Positions 44,306 through 54,503 of a stretch of 64,000 nt of DNA are shown one piece after another (the stretch's first letter is position 1; each line of letters begins with the position of its first letter). The notes below the pieces were generated by a model. It saw nothing but the letters and a program-made list of their open reading frames with translations. It had not been told where the DNA came from and ran no database searches. The DNA is from Luteimonas sp. GTDB taxonomy: Bacteria; Pseudomonadota; Gammaproteobacteria; Xanthomonadales; Xanthomonadaceae. The DNA lies in the NCBI GenBank assembly GCA_024707405.1, contig JANPZU010000005.1, positions 1-64,000 on the forward strand. Direction: 5' to 3'. The translations under genes were made by a program, and so were the position numbers.

Positions 44306-46675
44306 CTATGGCGCCGCCGGCTTCAACACCCGGTCGAACAGTTCGTGGATGCGGCGGTACTGGTCGTACCAGGATTCCGGATGCACGTAGCCGTGCCGTT
44401 CCATCGGGTAGCTGGCCATTTCCCAGTCATGCTTGCGAAGTTCGATCAGCCGTTGCGCCAGCATCACCGAATCCTTGTAGAACACGTTGTCGTCGATCAT
44501 GCCGTGCGCGATCAGCAGGTGATCCTGCAGGCCGTCGGCATATTCGATCGGCGACGACTTGCGATAGGCCTCGGGATCGATGTCCGGCGTGTTGAGGATG
44601 TTCGCGGTGTAGACGTGGTTGTACTGCGTCCAGTCGGTGACCGGGCGGAGCGCGGCGCCGGCCTTGAACTTGCCCGGTTCGCGGAACAGCGCCATGAACG
44701 TCATGAAGCCGCCGTAGCTGCCGCCGTAGATGCCCACGCGGTCGCGGTCGCCCTGGCGCTGTTCGACCAGCCAGTCGATGCCGTCCAGGTAATCCTCCAG
44801 CTCCGGATGGCCCATCTGCCGGTAGATCGCGGTGCGCCAGTCGCGGCCCAGGCCCGCGGACGCCCGGAAATCGAGGTCGAGCACGATGTAGCCCTGCTGC
44901 ACCAGAAGGTTGTGGAACATCTGCTCGCGGAAATATTGCGGATAGCGCTCGTGCACGTTTTGCAGATAGCCGGCGCCGTGCACGAACAGCACGATCGGGT
45001 ACTGCTTGCCGGGTTCGAGCGTGGTCGGGCCGTAGTACTTGCCCGGCACGGTGCCGGCGCCGTGCTTCGACGGCACCTGCACGTACTCTGGTTGCAGCCA
45101 GTCATGTACGCGGTATTCGGCAGTGCGGGTGTCGGTGAGCGTGCGCACGTCGCCGCCGCTGGAAGGCACCACCGCAAGCTGCGGCGGCACGTAGCTGGAC
45201 GAATGCCGCAGCAGCAGGCGACGGCCATCGGGCGACAGCGCGAAGCCGTCGACGCCGTCGAGATCGGTGATCTCGCGCACGTCGCCGCCCGCCGCCGGCA
45301 CTTCGCACACTTCGTAGTCGCCCGCCCAGGCGCGGTTGCAGGTGAACAGGAAGCGTTGCCCGTCCGGTGACAGCACAGGTTGCGAGACTTCCCAGCGGCC
45401 GGACGTCAACGCGCGCGCGCTGCCGCGTCCGCCCGCCAGGTAGAGGTGGGCGTGGCCCGATTGCTCGGACAGGAACCACAACGTGCGGTTGTCCGGCATC
45501 CAGCCGAACTCGTTGAAGTTCCAGTTGATCCACGCCGGGTCGGTCAGGCGATGGCGCACGACGACGTTCGCCTGCGCGGGTTCCAGCGTGACCAGCCAGC
45601 GATCCTTGTTGTCGACCGAATGCAGCATCCACGCCACGGCAGTGCCGTCGGCACTCCATTGCGCGGCATCTTCCAGCCGTACCGCGCGCTGGCCCTTGAG
45701 CGCGTCCTTGCCGGCGGCCTTGCGCAGGCCGGCCAGCGGGTCGTCGGCGATGCCGGGCAGGGCGTCGAGCCTGATCTCGCGCGAGGAACCGTCGCGCAGA
45801 TCCACCAGCCGGAAGGCCTGCGCGCGCGGCTGGTTGCGTCCCACGCGGGTGCGGACGTCCTCGAACTCCTCGTATCCCGAGGCGGTGATGTAGGTCGGCA
45901 TCCGCCCGGCCTGACCCTTGTCGTCGGCCTTCTTCTCGGTGGCGACGAAGACCCAGCGGCCATCGGGCGACAGTGCGCTGCCGACGATCTCCACGTCGCT
46001 GCCCAGATAGACCGGCGGCGGCGATCGCGTCGGATCCTCGCGGCGCCACGCCAGATCCTGCGCACGCGAGGCATCGCGGTTGTCGCGTTCGCGGCGCAGG
46101 GTCTCGAACAGTTCGAACTGGTAATCGCGCAGCGCATCCGGCTTCGGCGCCTTGGTCGGCTCGTCTTCCGCGCGCAGCGCGGCGGCCTGCGACACGCCGG
46201 CTTGCGCCGTCCAGCGATACCAGTCGTTGCCGGTGCGCCAGACCAGCGCGCCATCATGGCTCCACTGCAGTGCGGCTTCGGTCGCCTCGGTGCGCGTGAT
46301 CTGGCTCAACGTGCCGTTGCGCAGGTCGCGCACGAACACGTCGCCACCGCGCACGAATGCCATGCGCGTGCGCTGCGGGTCGAGCAGCGGCTGCGCTGCG
46401 TCGATGCCGGCGCGGCCGGCGCCGTCGAGCACGCGCGCCGGCGAATCGCCAGCGGTGCCGATGGCATGGATGTCGCGGATCGTGCTGCCCTCGCGCTTGG
46501 CCGTGAAGTAGGCGGTCTGTCCATCCCACGACCACCACGCGCTTTCGACCGGTGACCCGATCCAGTCCGGATCGGCCATGATCCGTTCCATGGTCAGTGG
46601 TTGCGCGGGTTGCGCCAACGAGAGTGCCGGGGCCAGCAGGATCGGAAGGAGCAGCGATGCGGACAGTCTGGTCAT
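44306..46675 (-). CDS. S9-family peptidase, dipeptidyl-peptidase IV-like, secreted
   Basis: This 789-residue protein has a signal peptide (LLLPILLAPALSLAQ), a DPP IV-type eight-bladed propeller region and a C-terminal hydrolase domain. The catalytic Ser is in GIYGGSYGGFMT (near 652), Asp in HGMIDDNV (near 727) and His in MERHGYVHPES (near 760). Family members remove dipeptides or cut small peptides in the periplasm. The start at 46675 gives a clean signal peptide; a GTG ten codons upstream is also in frame. It is flanked by the REP doublet downstream and the adhesin terminator upstream. Confidence 0.9.
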   Translation of the reverse strand: MTRLSASLLLPILLAPALSLAQPAQPLTMERIMADPDWIGSPVESAWWSWDGQTAYFTAKREGSTIRDIHAIGTAGDSPARVLDGAGRAGIDAAQPLLDPQRTRMAFVRGGDVFVRDLRNGTLSQITRTEATEAALQWSHDGALVWRTGNDWYRWTAQAGVSQAAALRAEDEPTKAPKPDALRDYQFELFETLRRERDNRDASRAQDLAWRREDPTRSPPPVYLGSDVEIVGSALSPDGRWVFVATEKKADDKGQAGRMPTYITASGYEEFEDVRTRVGRNQPRAQAFRLVDLRDGSSREIRLDALPGIADDPLAGLRKAAGKDALKGQRAVRLEDAAQWSADGTAVAWMLHSVDNKDRWLVTLEPAQANVVVRHRLTDPAWINWNFNEFGWMPDNRTLWFLSEQSGHAHLYLAGGRGSARALTSGRWEVSQPVLSPDGQRFLFTCNRAWAGDYEVCEVPAAGGDVREITDLDGVDGFALSPDGRRLLLRHSSSYVPPQLAVVPSSGGDVRTLTDTRTAEYRVHDWLQPEYVQVPSKHGAGTVPGKYYGPTTLEPGKQYPIVLFVHGAGYLQNVHERYPQYFREQMFHNLLVQQGYIVLDLDFRASAGLGRDWRTAIYRQMGHPELEDYLDGIDWLVEQRQGDRDRVGIYGGSYGGFMTFMALFREPGKFKAGAALRPVTDWTQYNHVYTANILNTPDIDPEAYRKSSPIEYADGLQDHLLIAHGMIDDNVFYKDSVMLAQRLIELRKHDWEMASYPMERHGYVHPESWYDQYRRIHELFDRVLKPAAP

Positions 46676-46823
46676 CGGAGGCAGCCGTGTTTCGGAACCC
46701 TGCACGATAGCAGCGCCATCACGCGCCCGGCTCGGCCAATGGTCACGCTCTGCACGTCGATGCGATGCGGCGGATCATCGTTCGCAGCCACTTGCTTGCG
46801 TGGACGCTACCGCCAAAATGGAA

Positions 46824-46849
46824 AACGGGAGCGGTTGCCCGCTCCCGTT
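46824..46849 (-). terminator. Terminator of the trimeric autotransporter gene
   Basis: AACGGGAGCGG and CCGCTCCCGTT form an 11-bp perfect stem with a 4-base loop, about 35 bases after the adhesin stop. On the minus strand it is followed by TTTTCCATTTT, a good U-rich tail. Confidence 0.85.
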
Positions 46850-46883
46850 GCACGTCCGTGTGCATCCCCATCCGGCAACTGCA

Positions 46884-49800
46884 CTACCAGCTGAAGCCGG
46901 CACCGCCCATCACGCTCTTCTCGCTGCCGCTAAAGGCGCCACCGATGGAGACGCTGGCGCGAGTGCCGATGGCGCGCTGGTAACCAACGGCCAGCGCCTG
47001 TTCGCCGCCCTGCGCGCCGACGCCCACGCCGATGCGGTTCTGGCCCGACAGGCCTGCGGTGTTCATCGCCATGCCCGCGAACGCGCCCGCCATCGCACCC
47101 TGTCGGTCGATGCGACGATCCTGCTGGTGGAATCGGTCGTCGATGCTGCGTTGCAGGTTGTCGAACTGCACGTCCCAGGCGGCGAAGCGGCTGTCGGTGT
47201 AGTCGTTGGCCGACTGCAGCGTCTGCACCGCGACGGTATCGGTGTAGGTGTTGGCGCTTTCCAGCGTGGCGGCGTCGCCGGCGGCCATGTCGCTGCGGAT
47301 GACGGTCTCGCGGGTATCGGTGTAGGTATTGGCGGCGGCCAGCGTGGCAGCATCGCCGGCCTGCATCTGGCGCACGTTCACCGCATCCATGTCGGCCACG
47401 CCATCGGCGACGTTGGCGATGGTGGTACCGTCGGCACCGGCCAGCGTCAGCGTGTCGCGGTCGTCGTTGTCGTACATCACCACGCGCGGCCCGCCAGTAC
47501 CCGGGCCTTCGGGGCCTTGCGGGCCTTCCGGGCCGATGGGGCCTTCGGGCCCTTGCGGCCCCTCCGGGCCTTGCGGGCCGCGTGGGCCTTGCGGGCCCTC
47601 GGGGCCGGCCGGGCCTTGCAGCGATGCCAGCCACTCGGCCTGGGTGCCGGCGTAGCCGTTCTGCACCGCCAGTTCGTAGGCGCTGTAGCCGCGCTCGCCC
47701 TGGATGCCGCCGGCATTGGCGATGCGGGTGTTGATGTCGGTGATCTCGGCATCGACGGCGGCGAAGGCCGAGCCGACATCGCTGTAGTTGTTGGACTGGA
47801 TCACGTAGACCGGGGCGGTGAACACGCCGTCGGCGTAAGCGGCACCGCCGCCGAACCAGGCGACCAGGTCTTCGGACACGCCCATCGTGGCCGCGCGCAA
47901 CTGGCGCAGGTTGACCGCATCGAAGTCCTCGGTGCCATCGGCCATGTTGGTGATCTGGTACCTCAGCGGGTCTCCTTCGTAGTCGGGGTTGCCCACCGAG
48001 ATCGTGTACGCCCGATCGGCCACGGCAGCGAAGCCGAGGGCCACGCTGCCCGTGGCGTTGGCGTTCGCCCACATGCCGATGGAGGTGCTGAAATCGCCCG
48101 TCGCACGGCTGCCATTGCCGAACGCGATGCTGACATTCCCCGCAGCGTGGCTGCCGTTGCCGAACGCGATGCTGAGATCACCCGTTGCGCGGCTACGGTC
48201 GCCAAGCGCGGTGCTGAAGTCGCCGGACGCGATGTTGCCGATGCCGAAGGCGATGCTCGCCATGCCGCTGGCCACGTTCTGTTCGCCGAATGCCTGCGCA
48301 CCGACCAGCACGGCGTTGCCTTCGACGGTGATCTCGGTTTCGTCGCCACTGGCAGTGTTGAAGCGCCCGAAGGCATTGCTGCGATCGCCGCTGGCCACGT
48401 TGCCACGCCCGAAGGCATTGCTGAACACGCCGCTGTCGCTGGCTACGCCATTGACGTTGTTGTTGAATGCGCCGAAGGCATTGCTGTCACGGCCGCTGGC
48501 GACGTTCTGCTCGCCGAAAGCGGTGGTGTAAAGGCCGCTGGCTACATTCTGGCGACCCACGGCACTGCTGTTCTCGCCGGTGGACGTATTCAGCCGCCCG
48601 AAGGCAACGCTACGGTCGCCGCTCTGTCCGGCGGCAAGGTTGTTGTCCACGCCCACCGCCGCGCTGGCCACGCCGGTCGCTCGGTTGTTGTGGCCCACGG
48701 CCACGCTGAAGTTGCCATGGGCCTCGTTGAAGCGTCCCATCGCGCTGGCGTACTCGGCCAGTGCCTGGTTGCCACTGCCGATGGCGCTGGCATTGAGGTG
48801 CGTGGCCGTGTTCAGTCGGCCGATGGCGCTGCTGCTGGTGCCGCTGGCGGTGTTCTCCTCACCCATGGCGCTGGCGTATTGGCCGCTGGCGATGTTGTGG
48901 CGACCCACGGCGTTGCTGAAGGACGCACTGGCGGTATTGAGGCGGCCCAGCGAGATACTGCCTGCGCCACTGGCGGTGGTCTGGCTGCCGACGGCAACGC
49001 TGTCGACTCCGCTGGCCGTGCTCAGGTAGCCGATACCGCTGGCGCGCAGGGCACTGGCGATGCTGCGATTGCCTACTGCAGTGCTGTCGGTGGCCGTGGC
49101 GCGGTTGGCGAAGCCCATGGCTGCGCTGCCTTGGCCGCTGGAAGAGTTGCGGTGGCCGAAAGCGCTGCTGTAGGCGCCGGCAATTGGAAGCGAAGAGCCG
49201 TCGATGAACGTGTTGTTGTTGTGGAAGCCGACCGCAGACGATTCGATTTGTGCAGCCCTGTTGCCAACGCCTACGGCACTTGCCGACGCAAACACGGTTC
49301 TGTTGTCGGTGCCGATGGCAACGGAATAGTTGCCCATTGCCCGATTGTCGTAACCAAAGGCACTGGCATAGCCACCGCTGACCTGGTTGCTGTGCCCAAT
49401 GGCATTGCCACCTGTGACTCCTGCAGCAACTGCGTTGAGGATGCCGAAGGCGTTGCTGCCGCTTCCCCCTGCCGTGTTGCGATGGCCGACGGCGTTGCTG
49501 TACTGGCCGGTGGCGAAGTTGTTGTAACCCACAGCGGTGCTCTGCTCGCCGGCACGCACCGCCTGATGATTCAATGTCCGGTTGTTGAAGACGCCTACGG
49601 CGATGGCCTGGTCGGAGCCCGTATTGTTGTACGAGCCTACCGCGAGACTGCTTCTGCCAAAGGCATGGTTGGCATCACCGAAAGCATTTCCATCGGATGC
49701 AGTGTTGACCTGGCCATACGCATTGGAACCGAAGCTGCACGTGCTGTTGTCGCGCCCGTGTCGATTGCCCTCGTTGCTTTCTGCATTTGCTATGTAAATG

Positions 49801-49955
49801 TATTCGTAGCTGCCATCTGCCGAAAAATTCCTGACCCAACAGGCTGCTGATGCGGTATCTGGCACGAGCAGTGCAACCGCCAGCGCGGCGCTCAATGAAG
49901 AGGCGCGCAACGCGTGCCGGGACAAGGTGCGGGAATGACGGGTGGCATGTTTCAT
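46884..49955 (-). CDS. YadA-like trimeric autotransporter adhesin with collagen-like segment
   Basis: This 1023-residue surface adhesin should form a trimer anchored in the outer membrane (type Vc secretion). After an extended signal peptide ([20 protein letters not shown] to SAA) comes a long series of about 14-residue YadA-head repeats of the type NxAxGxxSxAxG, roughly residues 70-640. A neck/stalk motif follows ([20 protein letters not shown]), then 13 Gly-Pro-X triplets near residues 780-820. A second stalk motif ([17 protein letters not shown]), coiled coil and the C-terminal YadA anchor ([14 protein letters not shown] to GGAGFSW) complete it. The start has GGAGAT six bases upstream. It probably mediates attachment; the host or surface is unknown. 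Confidence 0.92.
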   Translation of the reverse strand: MKHATRHSRTLSRHALRASSLSAALAVALLVPDTASAACWVRNFSADGSYEYIYIANAESNEGNRHGRDNSTCSFGSNAYGQVNTASDGNAFGDANHAFGRSSLAVGSYNNTGSDQAIAVGVFNNRTLNHQAVRAGEQSTAVGYNNFATGQYSNAVGHRNTAGGSGSNAFGILNAVAAGVTGGNAIGHSNQVSGGYASAFGYDNRAMGNYSVAIGTDNRTVFASASAVGVGNRAAQIESSAVGFHNNNTFIDGSSLPIAGAYSSAFGHRNSSSGQGSAAMGFANRATATDSTAVGNRSIASALRASGIGYLSTASGVDSVAVGSQTTASGAGSISLGRLNTASASFSNAVGRHNIASGQYASAMGEENTASGTSSSAIGRLNTATHLNASAIGSGNQALAEYASAMGRFNEAHGNFSVAVGHNNRATGVASAAVGVDNNLAAGQSGDRSVAFGRLNTSTGENSSAVGRQNVASGLYTTAFGEQNVASGRDSNAFGAFNNNVNGVASDSGVFSNAFGRGNVASGDRSNAFGRFNTASGDETEITVEGNAVLVGAQAFGEQNVASGMASIAFGIGNIASGDFSTALGDRSRATGDLSIAFGNGSHAAGNVSIAFGNGSRATGDFSTSIGMWANANATGSVALGFAAVADRAYTISVGNPDYEGDPLRYQITNMADGTEDFDAVNLRQLRAATMGVSEDLVAWFGGGAAYADGVFTAPVYVIQSNNYSDVGSAFAAVDAEITDINTRIANAGGIQGERGYSAYELAVQNGYAGTQAEWLASLQGPAGPEGPQGPRGPQGPEGPQGPEGPIGPEGPQGPEGPGTGGPRVVMYDNDDRDTLTLAGADGTTIANVADGVADMDAVNVRQMQAGDAATLAAANTYTDTRETVIRSDMAAGDAATLESANTYTDTVAVQTLQSANDYTDSRFAAWDVQFDNLQRSIDDRFHQQDRRIDRQGAMAGAFAGMAMNTAGLSGQNRIGVGVGAQGGEQALAVGYQRAIGTRASVSIGGAFSGSEKSVMGGAGFSW

Positions 49956-50311
49956 GTTCGATCTCCTGCAATGCGATGGCGTGAGGCGTTGGGCCGGGGT
50001 GGCCGCGTCATGCGGTCGCTGCGGGAGTCGGAAGTCCGGTCGGAGATCCGACATGGAATATTTATCTTTCGTTCATGTATTTGGCCCGGCTGACCGACTT
50101 CGCGATGTGCTGATGCCGACTGACCAGTGCCCGGCACTGCGAGGTGGTCGGCCCGAGTGCCGGATGAACAAGAAATGCCGGCGCCATGTCGGATGGCAGG
50201 TGGGTTTTACGACTCACCCATGGACAGGCGCGGGCGGCGTGCCGCATTTGCCGGAGTCAGCCATGGACAAGCGCGTGAGAGTGGCCGCGCCACGGTCGGT
50301 CGCGAACTGAG
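49956..50311. promoter_or_regulatory. Intergenic region upstream of the adhesin
   Basis: About 355 bases between the adhesin and the divergent membrane-protein gene. An unusually A/T-rich patch at 50052-50086 (minus-strand reading GATAAATATTCC) could hold the adhesin -10 box, though no matching -35 box is clear. An open frame of 85 codons at 50053-50310 has poor codon bias and is not supported. Confidence 0.4.
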
Positions 50312-50923
50312 GTGGCCTTGCCCAAAGATGGGCGCGGGAGGTGGCTCACGGCCTTGCCCGATGCGGTCACCGCACTGGCGTTTCTCGCGTTGTGGTTGGT
50401 GCCGGTGTGGTTTGGCGCGCAGGCGCTGCGCAACGCGATGTTGGTGATGCTGGTCGAGTTTTTCCTGGTCAATGCCAGCATTTTCCTGGGCGGCATTGCC
50501 GTGGATCATGCGCGCCCGCGCAGCCTGCGCTTGCTGGCCGTGATGGTGTTCGGCGCGTTGTACGTGGCGCTGTTGTCGGGGTTCCTGTACGCCTTCGATG
50601 CGTGGTGGCAGCTGCCGGTCTTCGGTTGGCTGTTGCTGGGCAAGCTGGCGCTGGTGTTCGCTCGGCCGCCGGGCCCGGCGCGCATGCACGCGATGCGTTC
50701 GGCCTGGGTGATGGGCGGCATGTTCTATGTCGGCGGCGTAATGCTGACGCTCGCGCTGCCCGTGCCTGCGCTGGGAATCGATGAAACCGTGCGCGTTCAG
50801 GTGGCGTCGCTGGGCGGCGTATGGGGCAACGAGCCACAGCGGCTGGTGGCGTTCGGGCTGCTGTATTTCGGCGTGTCGGCCATGGCGAAATGGCGGGGCT
50901 GGCAATTGCCCCGGCCCGGATGA
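50312..50923 (+). CDS. Small integral membrane protein of unknown function
   Basis: This protein of about 203 residues has four to five hydrophobic helices: VTALAFLALWLVPVWFGA, MLVMLVEFFLVNASIFLGGI, LLAVMVFGALYVALLSGFLY, VFGWLLLGKLALVFA and SAWVMGGMFYVGGVMLTLAL. A short soluble stretch and a last helix at LLYFGVSAMAKW follow. I do not recognise the family. The start is taken as GTG at 50312, but TTG at 50318 is equally compatible with the GAGG just upstream. It ends 46 bases before the end of the convergent kinase gene. Confidence 0.65.
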   Translation: MALPKDGRGRWLTALPDAVTALAFLALWLVPVWFGAQALRNAMLVMLVEFFLVNASIFLGGIAVDHARPRSLRLLAVMVFGALYVALLSGFLYAFDAWWQLPVFGWLLLGKLALVFARPPGPARMHAMRSAWVMGGMFYVGGVMLTLALPVPALGIDETVRVQVASLGGVWGNEPQRLVAFGLLYFGVSAMAKWRGWQLPRPG

Positions 50924-50969
50924 AAACCGTTGCGTTCTCCATGGCAAGCCTGGTGATGTGCGCAGCGGC

Positions 50970-53795
50970 TTACAGGTGGCTCAGTGGAGTCAGGCCATGG
51001 AATCCCGGTGGCAAGGGCTGTGTCGGCAAGGCCGCCAGCAGGCGGTCGGTCTCGGTGAGGGCCTTCGGCCAGCGGCCGCCCAGCGACGCTGCAAGTTGAT
51101 CGCGAATGGCATGCATCTGCTCCCGCGCGGTGGGCTCGCCCTGAATATGCGCGGCCCACAGCGCGTGGATGCGGCTACGCAAGACGCGTGGATCCTGCGG
51201 GTTGTCCAGGGCTTCGGCGTAGACCTGGGCAGCCTGCCCGAACAGGCGTTCGGCGTCGGCCGCGCCATCCGGCCGCACATGGCCCGCAAGCAGGCGGCAG
51301 CGACCCTGGCTGTCGAGCGCTTCGGCAAGGTCGTTGCGACTGTCGGGCTGGGATTGGGCGCTCGCATCGTCGGCGACGGCATCCAGCAACGGCTCGGCTT
51401 CTTCGCAACGCTCCATTCGCAGCAGGGTTTCACCCAGCACCCATTGCGCCCGCGCGCGGATCGCGAAGCGTTCGCTGTAGTGCGCGCGCAGTGCGGCGGA
51501 GCTTTCCTGCGCAACCGGCAATGCCTGTGCGTAGTGGCCGGCGTACATCAACAGCTTGGCTTGGACAAAGCGGTAGAACGCCACGATCTCGGGCGCGACG
51601 TTGGGCGAAGCACTCGCGCGCTCGACAACGCCATTGATGTGTTCCAACGCTTCGTCGTAACGCCCCAGTTGTTCGTAGTACTGCGCCAGGAAGCGGTGGA
51701 TGATCAAGGCATCACGATGCGCGGCACCGATCAATGCGTCCCGCTTGGCCACGGCGTCTTCTGTTTCCGTCAGTGCTTCCTCGTAGCGTGAGAGGTTGAA
51801 CAGGACGCCGCCACGATCGACCTGCAGGTCGTTGTGCTGGATTGGAGGAATATCAGGCGCACGCTTGCCAATCTCGCCGGCCTTGTCCAGCCAGGCCAGT
51901 TTGCTGGCCGGGTCGTCTTCGATGATCGCCATGTCGGTGTAGGCCCGCATCAGCATCGCCGAGGGCTCGGCGCCGCTTGCTTCCAGCAGGATCAACGCCT
52001 CCCGGATGTCATCGGCAGCGCGTTCTCCCTGGCCCGGCAGGTTGCCGTAGGCGCGGGCGCGTTGCTGCAGCAGCTTCGGCACCAGTTGCGGCGCGCGCGC
52101 GCGCGCGAAGGGCAACTCGCTTCCGATCAACTCGGCGGACTCGGTGCGGCTGCGCTCGGCGGTCGATGGCGACAGCCCTCGGCTCAGGACTGTCGTCAGG
52201 GTAATCAGGTTGTTGACGTACAACGCCGGTTGTTGATCGCGATACGGATGCGCTTCCTGGAGTGCGCGCCGGCTCCAGTCTTCCGCTTGCTGCCACAAGC
52301 CCAGTCGCAGGTAGGCTTCGGCCACCGCTGCCATCAATTCGGCCTTGCCGAGGGGGTCGTCCGGGAACGCGTCATCGATCCGTTCGACTCCACGCTCCAG
52401 TAACTGCACGGCCGTCAGTTGGGTGCCGTAGCCTCCGCTTGATGCGTCGCCGACGAACAGGTCGCGGAAGTAGGCCAGCACGCGCTGGCTGCGCTCGCGC
52501 TGCTGGCGTTCCTGTTCTGCACGATGAACCGAGAAAACCGTGCCACCCAGCAACGCCATCACCGCAAGGGTGGCCATGCCCACGGCCAGCTTGTTGCGCG
52601 TGATGTACTTTCTGGCGTGGTACACGAACGAGTCGCCGGTCACCGACACGGTGCGCCCTTGCAGGAACCGCTGCAGGTCGTCGGACAGGCGCAGCACGCT
52701 GGCGTAGCGACGTGCCGGTTCTTTGGCCATCGCGGTCTGCAGGATGCGGCCCAGGTCGCCGCGCATGAAGCGACGGAAGCCGCGCAGGTCGGTGCCGCGT
52801 GCGGACAGCCGCTGCCGTACCTCGTCGTTGCTGCCGGTGGTGATGGCCTGTTCCGGTCGCGTCGGTGCCTGCTGGCTGATGGCCTCGGCCATGCCGCGCA
52901 GGTCGTGGCTGTCGAGCGCGTAGGGCAGGCGCCCACACAGCAACTGGTACAACACCACGCCCAGTGCGTAGACATCGGTGGCGGCGGTGATGGCGCCGCC
53001 GGAGACTTGCTCGGGCGCGGCGTATTCGGGAGTGAATCCGGCGAACAGGCCGGTACGCGTGTTACCCGCGGTGGCGTCGTCGATGACCTTGGCCACGCCG
53101 AAATCGAGCACGCGCACGCGGCCTTCGCCATCGACCAGGATGTTGGCCGGCTTGAGGTCGCGATGCACCACGAAGTGCTCGTGCGCGTGCTGCACGGCGG
53201 CACAGGCCTGGCGGAACAGGTCAATGCGTGCGCGCAGGTCGAGTCGTTGCGCGTCGGCCCAATCGGTGAGCGTCTTGCCGTCGACGTACTCCAGCGCGAA
53301 CCACGGGCGGTCTTCGCCATCGCTGCCGTGGTCGATCAGCGCCGGGATGTTGGCGTGCGACAGCGAGGCCAGGATGCGTCGCTCCTGTTCGAAGCGTTGC
53401 GTCTGCTGGCTGCCATCCCAGCGTTGGCGCAGGCGCTTGAGCGCGGCGCGCTGGCCGCTGTCGCCCACGCGCAGCGCCAGGTACACCTCGCCCATGCCGC
53501 CACGACCGAGCAGGCGCTGCAACCGCCATGGCCCAATGGCCTGGCCGGCGCCGTCTCCGCCGTCCGCATCGAACTCGCCGGAGAGCATCGGGGCGGCGAC
53601 CTGCAGCGCCCCGGCGTCGAGCGCACTGTCGTCGTCGGCGGTGGCCAGCATGCGGGCCAGTTGCCCGCGCAGTTCCGGGTCATCGGCGCATTCGGCATCG
53701 AGGAAGGCATCGCGCGAAGCGGGTTCGAGTTCCAGTGCCCGGTCGAACAGTGCAGACAACCGTTGCCAGCGTGCCTTGCCCGGGTCGTCCGTCAT
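50970..53795 (-). CDS. Membrane Ser/Thr protein kinase with C-terminal TPR-like region
   Basis: This 941-residue Hanks-type kinase has a short N-terminal helical region and then the kinase domain at about 90-370: glycine loop LGRGGMGEVYLAL (97-109), catalytic Lys in AALKRL (K120), HRDLKPANIL (211-220), DFGVAK (231-236) and EYAAPEQVSGG. A transmembrane helix near 425-445 (LAVGMATLAVMALLGGTVFS) follows, then about 490 residues of helical, TPR-like repeats. All catalytic residues are present. Its ATG overlaps the stop of the sigma-factor gene (ATGA), so the two are translationally coupled. The C-terminal region may bind a partner or signal outside the membrane; the substrate is unknown. Confidence 0.9.
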   Translation of the reverse strand: MTDDPGKARWQRLSALFDRALELEPASRDAFLDAECADDPELRGQLARMLATADDDSALDAGALQVAAPMLSGEFDADGGDGAGQAIGPWRLQRLLGRGGMGEVYLALRVGDSGQRAALKRLRQRWDGSQQTQRFEQERRILASLSHANIPALIDHGSDGEDRPWFALEYVDGKTLTDWADAQRLDLRARIDLFRQACAAVQHAHEHFVVHRDLKPANILVDGEGRVRVLDFGVAKVIDDATAGNTRTGLFAGFTPEYAAPEQVSGGAITAATDVYALGVVLYQLLCGRLPYALDSHDLRGMAEAISQQAPTRPEQAITTGSNDEVRQRLSARGTDLRGFRRFMRGDLGRILQTAMAKEPARRYASVLRLSDDLQRFLQGRTVSVTGDSFVYHARKYITRNKLAVGMATLAVMALLGGTVFSVHRAEQERQQRERSQRVLAYFRDLFVGDASSGGYGTQLTAVQLLERGVERIDDAFPDDPLGKAELMAAVAEAYLRLGLWQQAEDWSRRALQEAHPYRDQQPALYVNNLITLTTVLSRGLSPSTAERSRTESAELIGSELPFARARAPQLVPKLLQQRARAYGNLPGQGERAADDIREALILLEASGAEPSAMLMRAYTDMAIIEDDPASKLAWLDKAGEIGKRAPDIPPIQHNDLQVDRGGVLFNLSRYEEALTETEDAVAKRDALIGAAHRDALIIHRFLAQYYEQLGRYDEALEHINGVVERASASPNVAPEIVAFYRFVQAKLLMYAGHYAQALPVAQESSAALRAHYSERFAIRARAQWVLGETLLRMERCEEAEPLLDAVADDASAQSQPDSRNDLAEALDSQGRCRLLAGHVRPDGAADAERLFGQAAQVYAEALDNPQDPRVLRSRIHALWAAHIQGEPTAREQMHAIRDQLAASLGGRWPKALTETDRLLAALPTQPLPPGFHGLTPLSHL

Positions 53796-54355
53796 TGCGG
53801 TGCATCCCCCAGTTGCGCCAGCAGGAACGCGCGCGCCTTGTGCCAGTCGCGCAGCACGGTACGCGGGTCGATGCCGAGCGATGCGGCGATGTCCTGCACC
53901 TCCATGCCGCCGTAGAAGCGTCGTTCCACCACCATCGCCAGCCGTGGCTCCCACGCCTCCAGCGAACGCAGGCCGCGCTCGATCGCCAGCAGGTCGATGG
54001 CATCGCCGTCGTCGGCCTGCAGGTCGGTCGGGAAGGTGACCTGCACCAGGCCGCCGCCACGCTTGGCGGCCGTGCTGGCGCGCACGTGGTCGACCAGCAC
54101 GCAGCGCATGGCCTTGGCCGCCAGCGACAGGAACTGGTGGCGGTGGCCGTCGTTGGGCTCGATGCCGTCGAGCTTCAGGAACGCCTCGTGCACCAGGACG
54201 GTGGTGTCGAGCGTGCCGCGGTGCATGCCGCGCAGCTGGCGCCGGGCGATCTCGCGCAGTTGCAGGTAGGTCTGCTCGAAGCGGGCACGATAGCCGGCAT
54301 CGTTCCAGTCGGATGCGGGCACGATCTCGGCGGCGATGGAGTCCTCAAGCTGCAT
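53792..54355 (-). CDS. ECF-like sigma factor (TIGR02999-type)
   Basis: This 187-residue sigma-70-like factor has region 2 (FEQTYLQLREIARRQLRGMH, TTVLVHEAFLKL and FLSLAAKAMRCVLVDHVRAS) and region 4 (RLAMVVERRFYGGMEVQDIA, then SLGIDPRTVLRDWHKARAFL). This matches the TIGR02999 subgroup, which in Xanthomonadaceae is often encoded next to a protein kinase. No anti-sigma factor gene is adjacent, so the kinase is the likely regulator, perhaps by phosphorylating the sigma factor. Its stop overlaps the kinase start in an ATGA. Confidence 0.88.
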   Translation of the reverse strand: MQLEDSIAAEIVPASDWNDAGYRARFEQTYLQLREIARRQLRGMHRGTLDTTVLVHEAFLKLDGIEPNDGHRHQFLSLAAKAMRCVLVDHVRASTAAKRGGGLVQVTFPTDLQADDGDAIDLLAIERGLRSLEAWEPRLAMVVERRFYGGMEVQDIAASLGIDPRTVLRDWHKARAFLLAQLGDAPQ

Positions 54356-54503
54356 CGGGCGTTCCTTGCTGGCCCGGGCAGCTTATCGCACCGGGTCGAA
54401 CGGCTTCCGCCTTGTCCTCGATGAATGAATGGCATTGTCTCGCATCGGTTCCGCGCCTCGCGGTTTTCCCGCACAATTCCCGCATCGCAGCCAGCGGACG
54501 GAC

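Noticed and set aside
46930-48072. 380-codon open frame on the minus strand, Arg/Gly-rich
   Set aside because: It is a frame-shifted shadow of the autotransporter repeats, with no start signal and no protein features.
48000-49900. Regularly spaced repeats resembling a CRISPR-like array
   Set aside because: They are in-frame YadA-head repeats of a protein, variable at codon third positions, with no constant direct repeat or spacers.
50053-50310. 85-codon open frame before the small membrane protein
   Set aside because: Although GGAG precedes its ATG, third-position GC is weak and the product has no recognisable features; the A/T-rich start fits the adhesin promoter region better.
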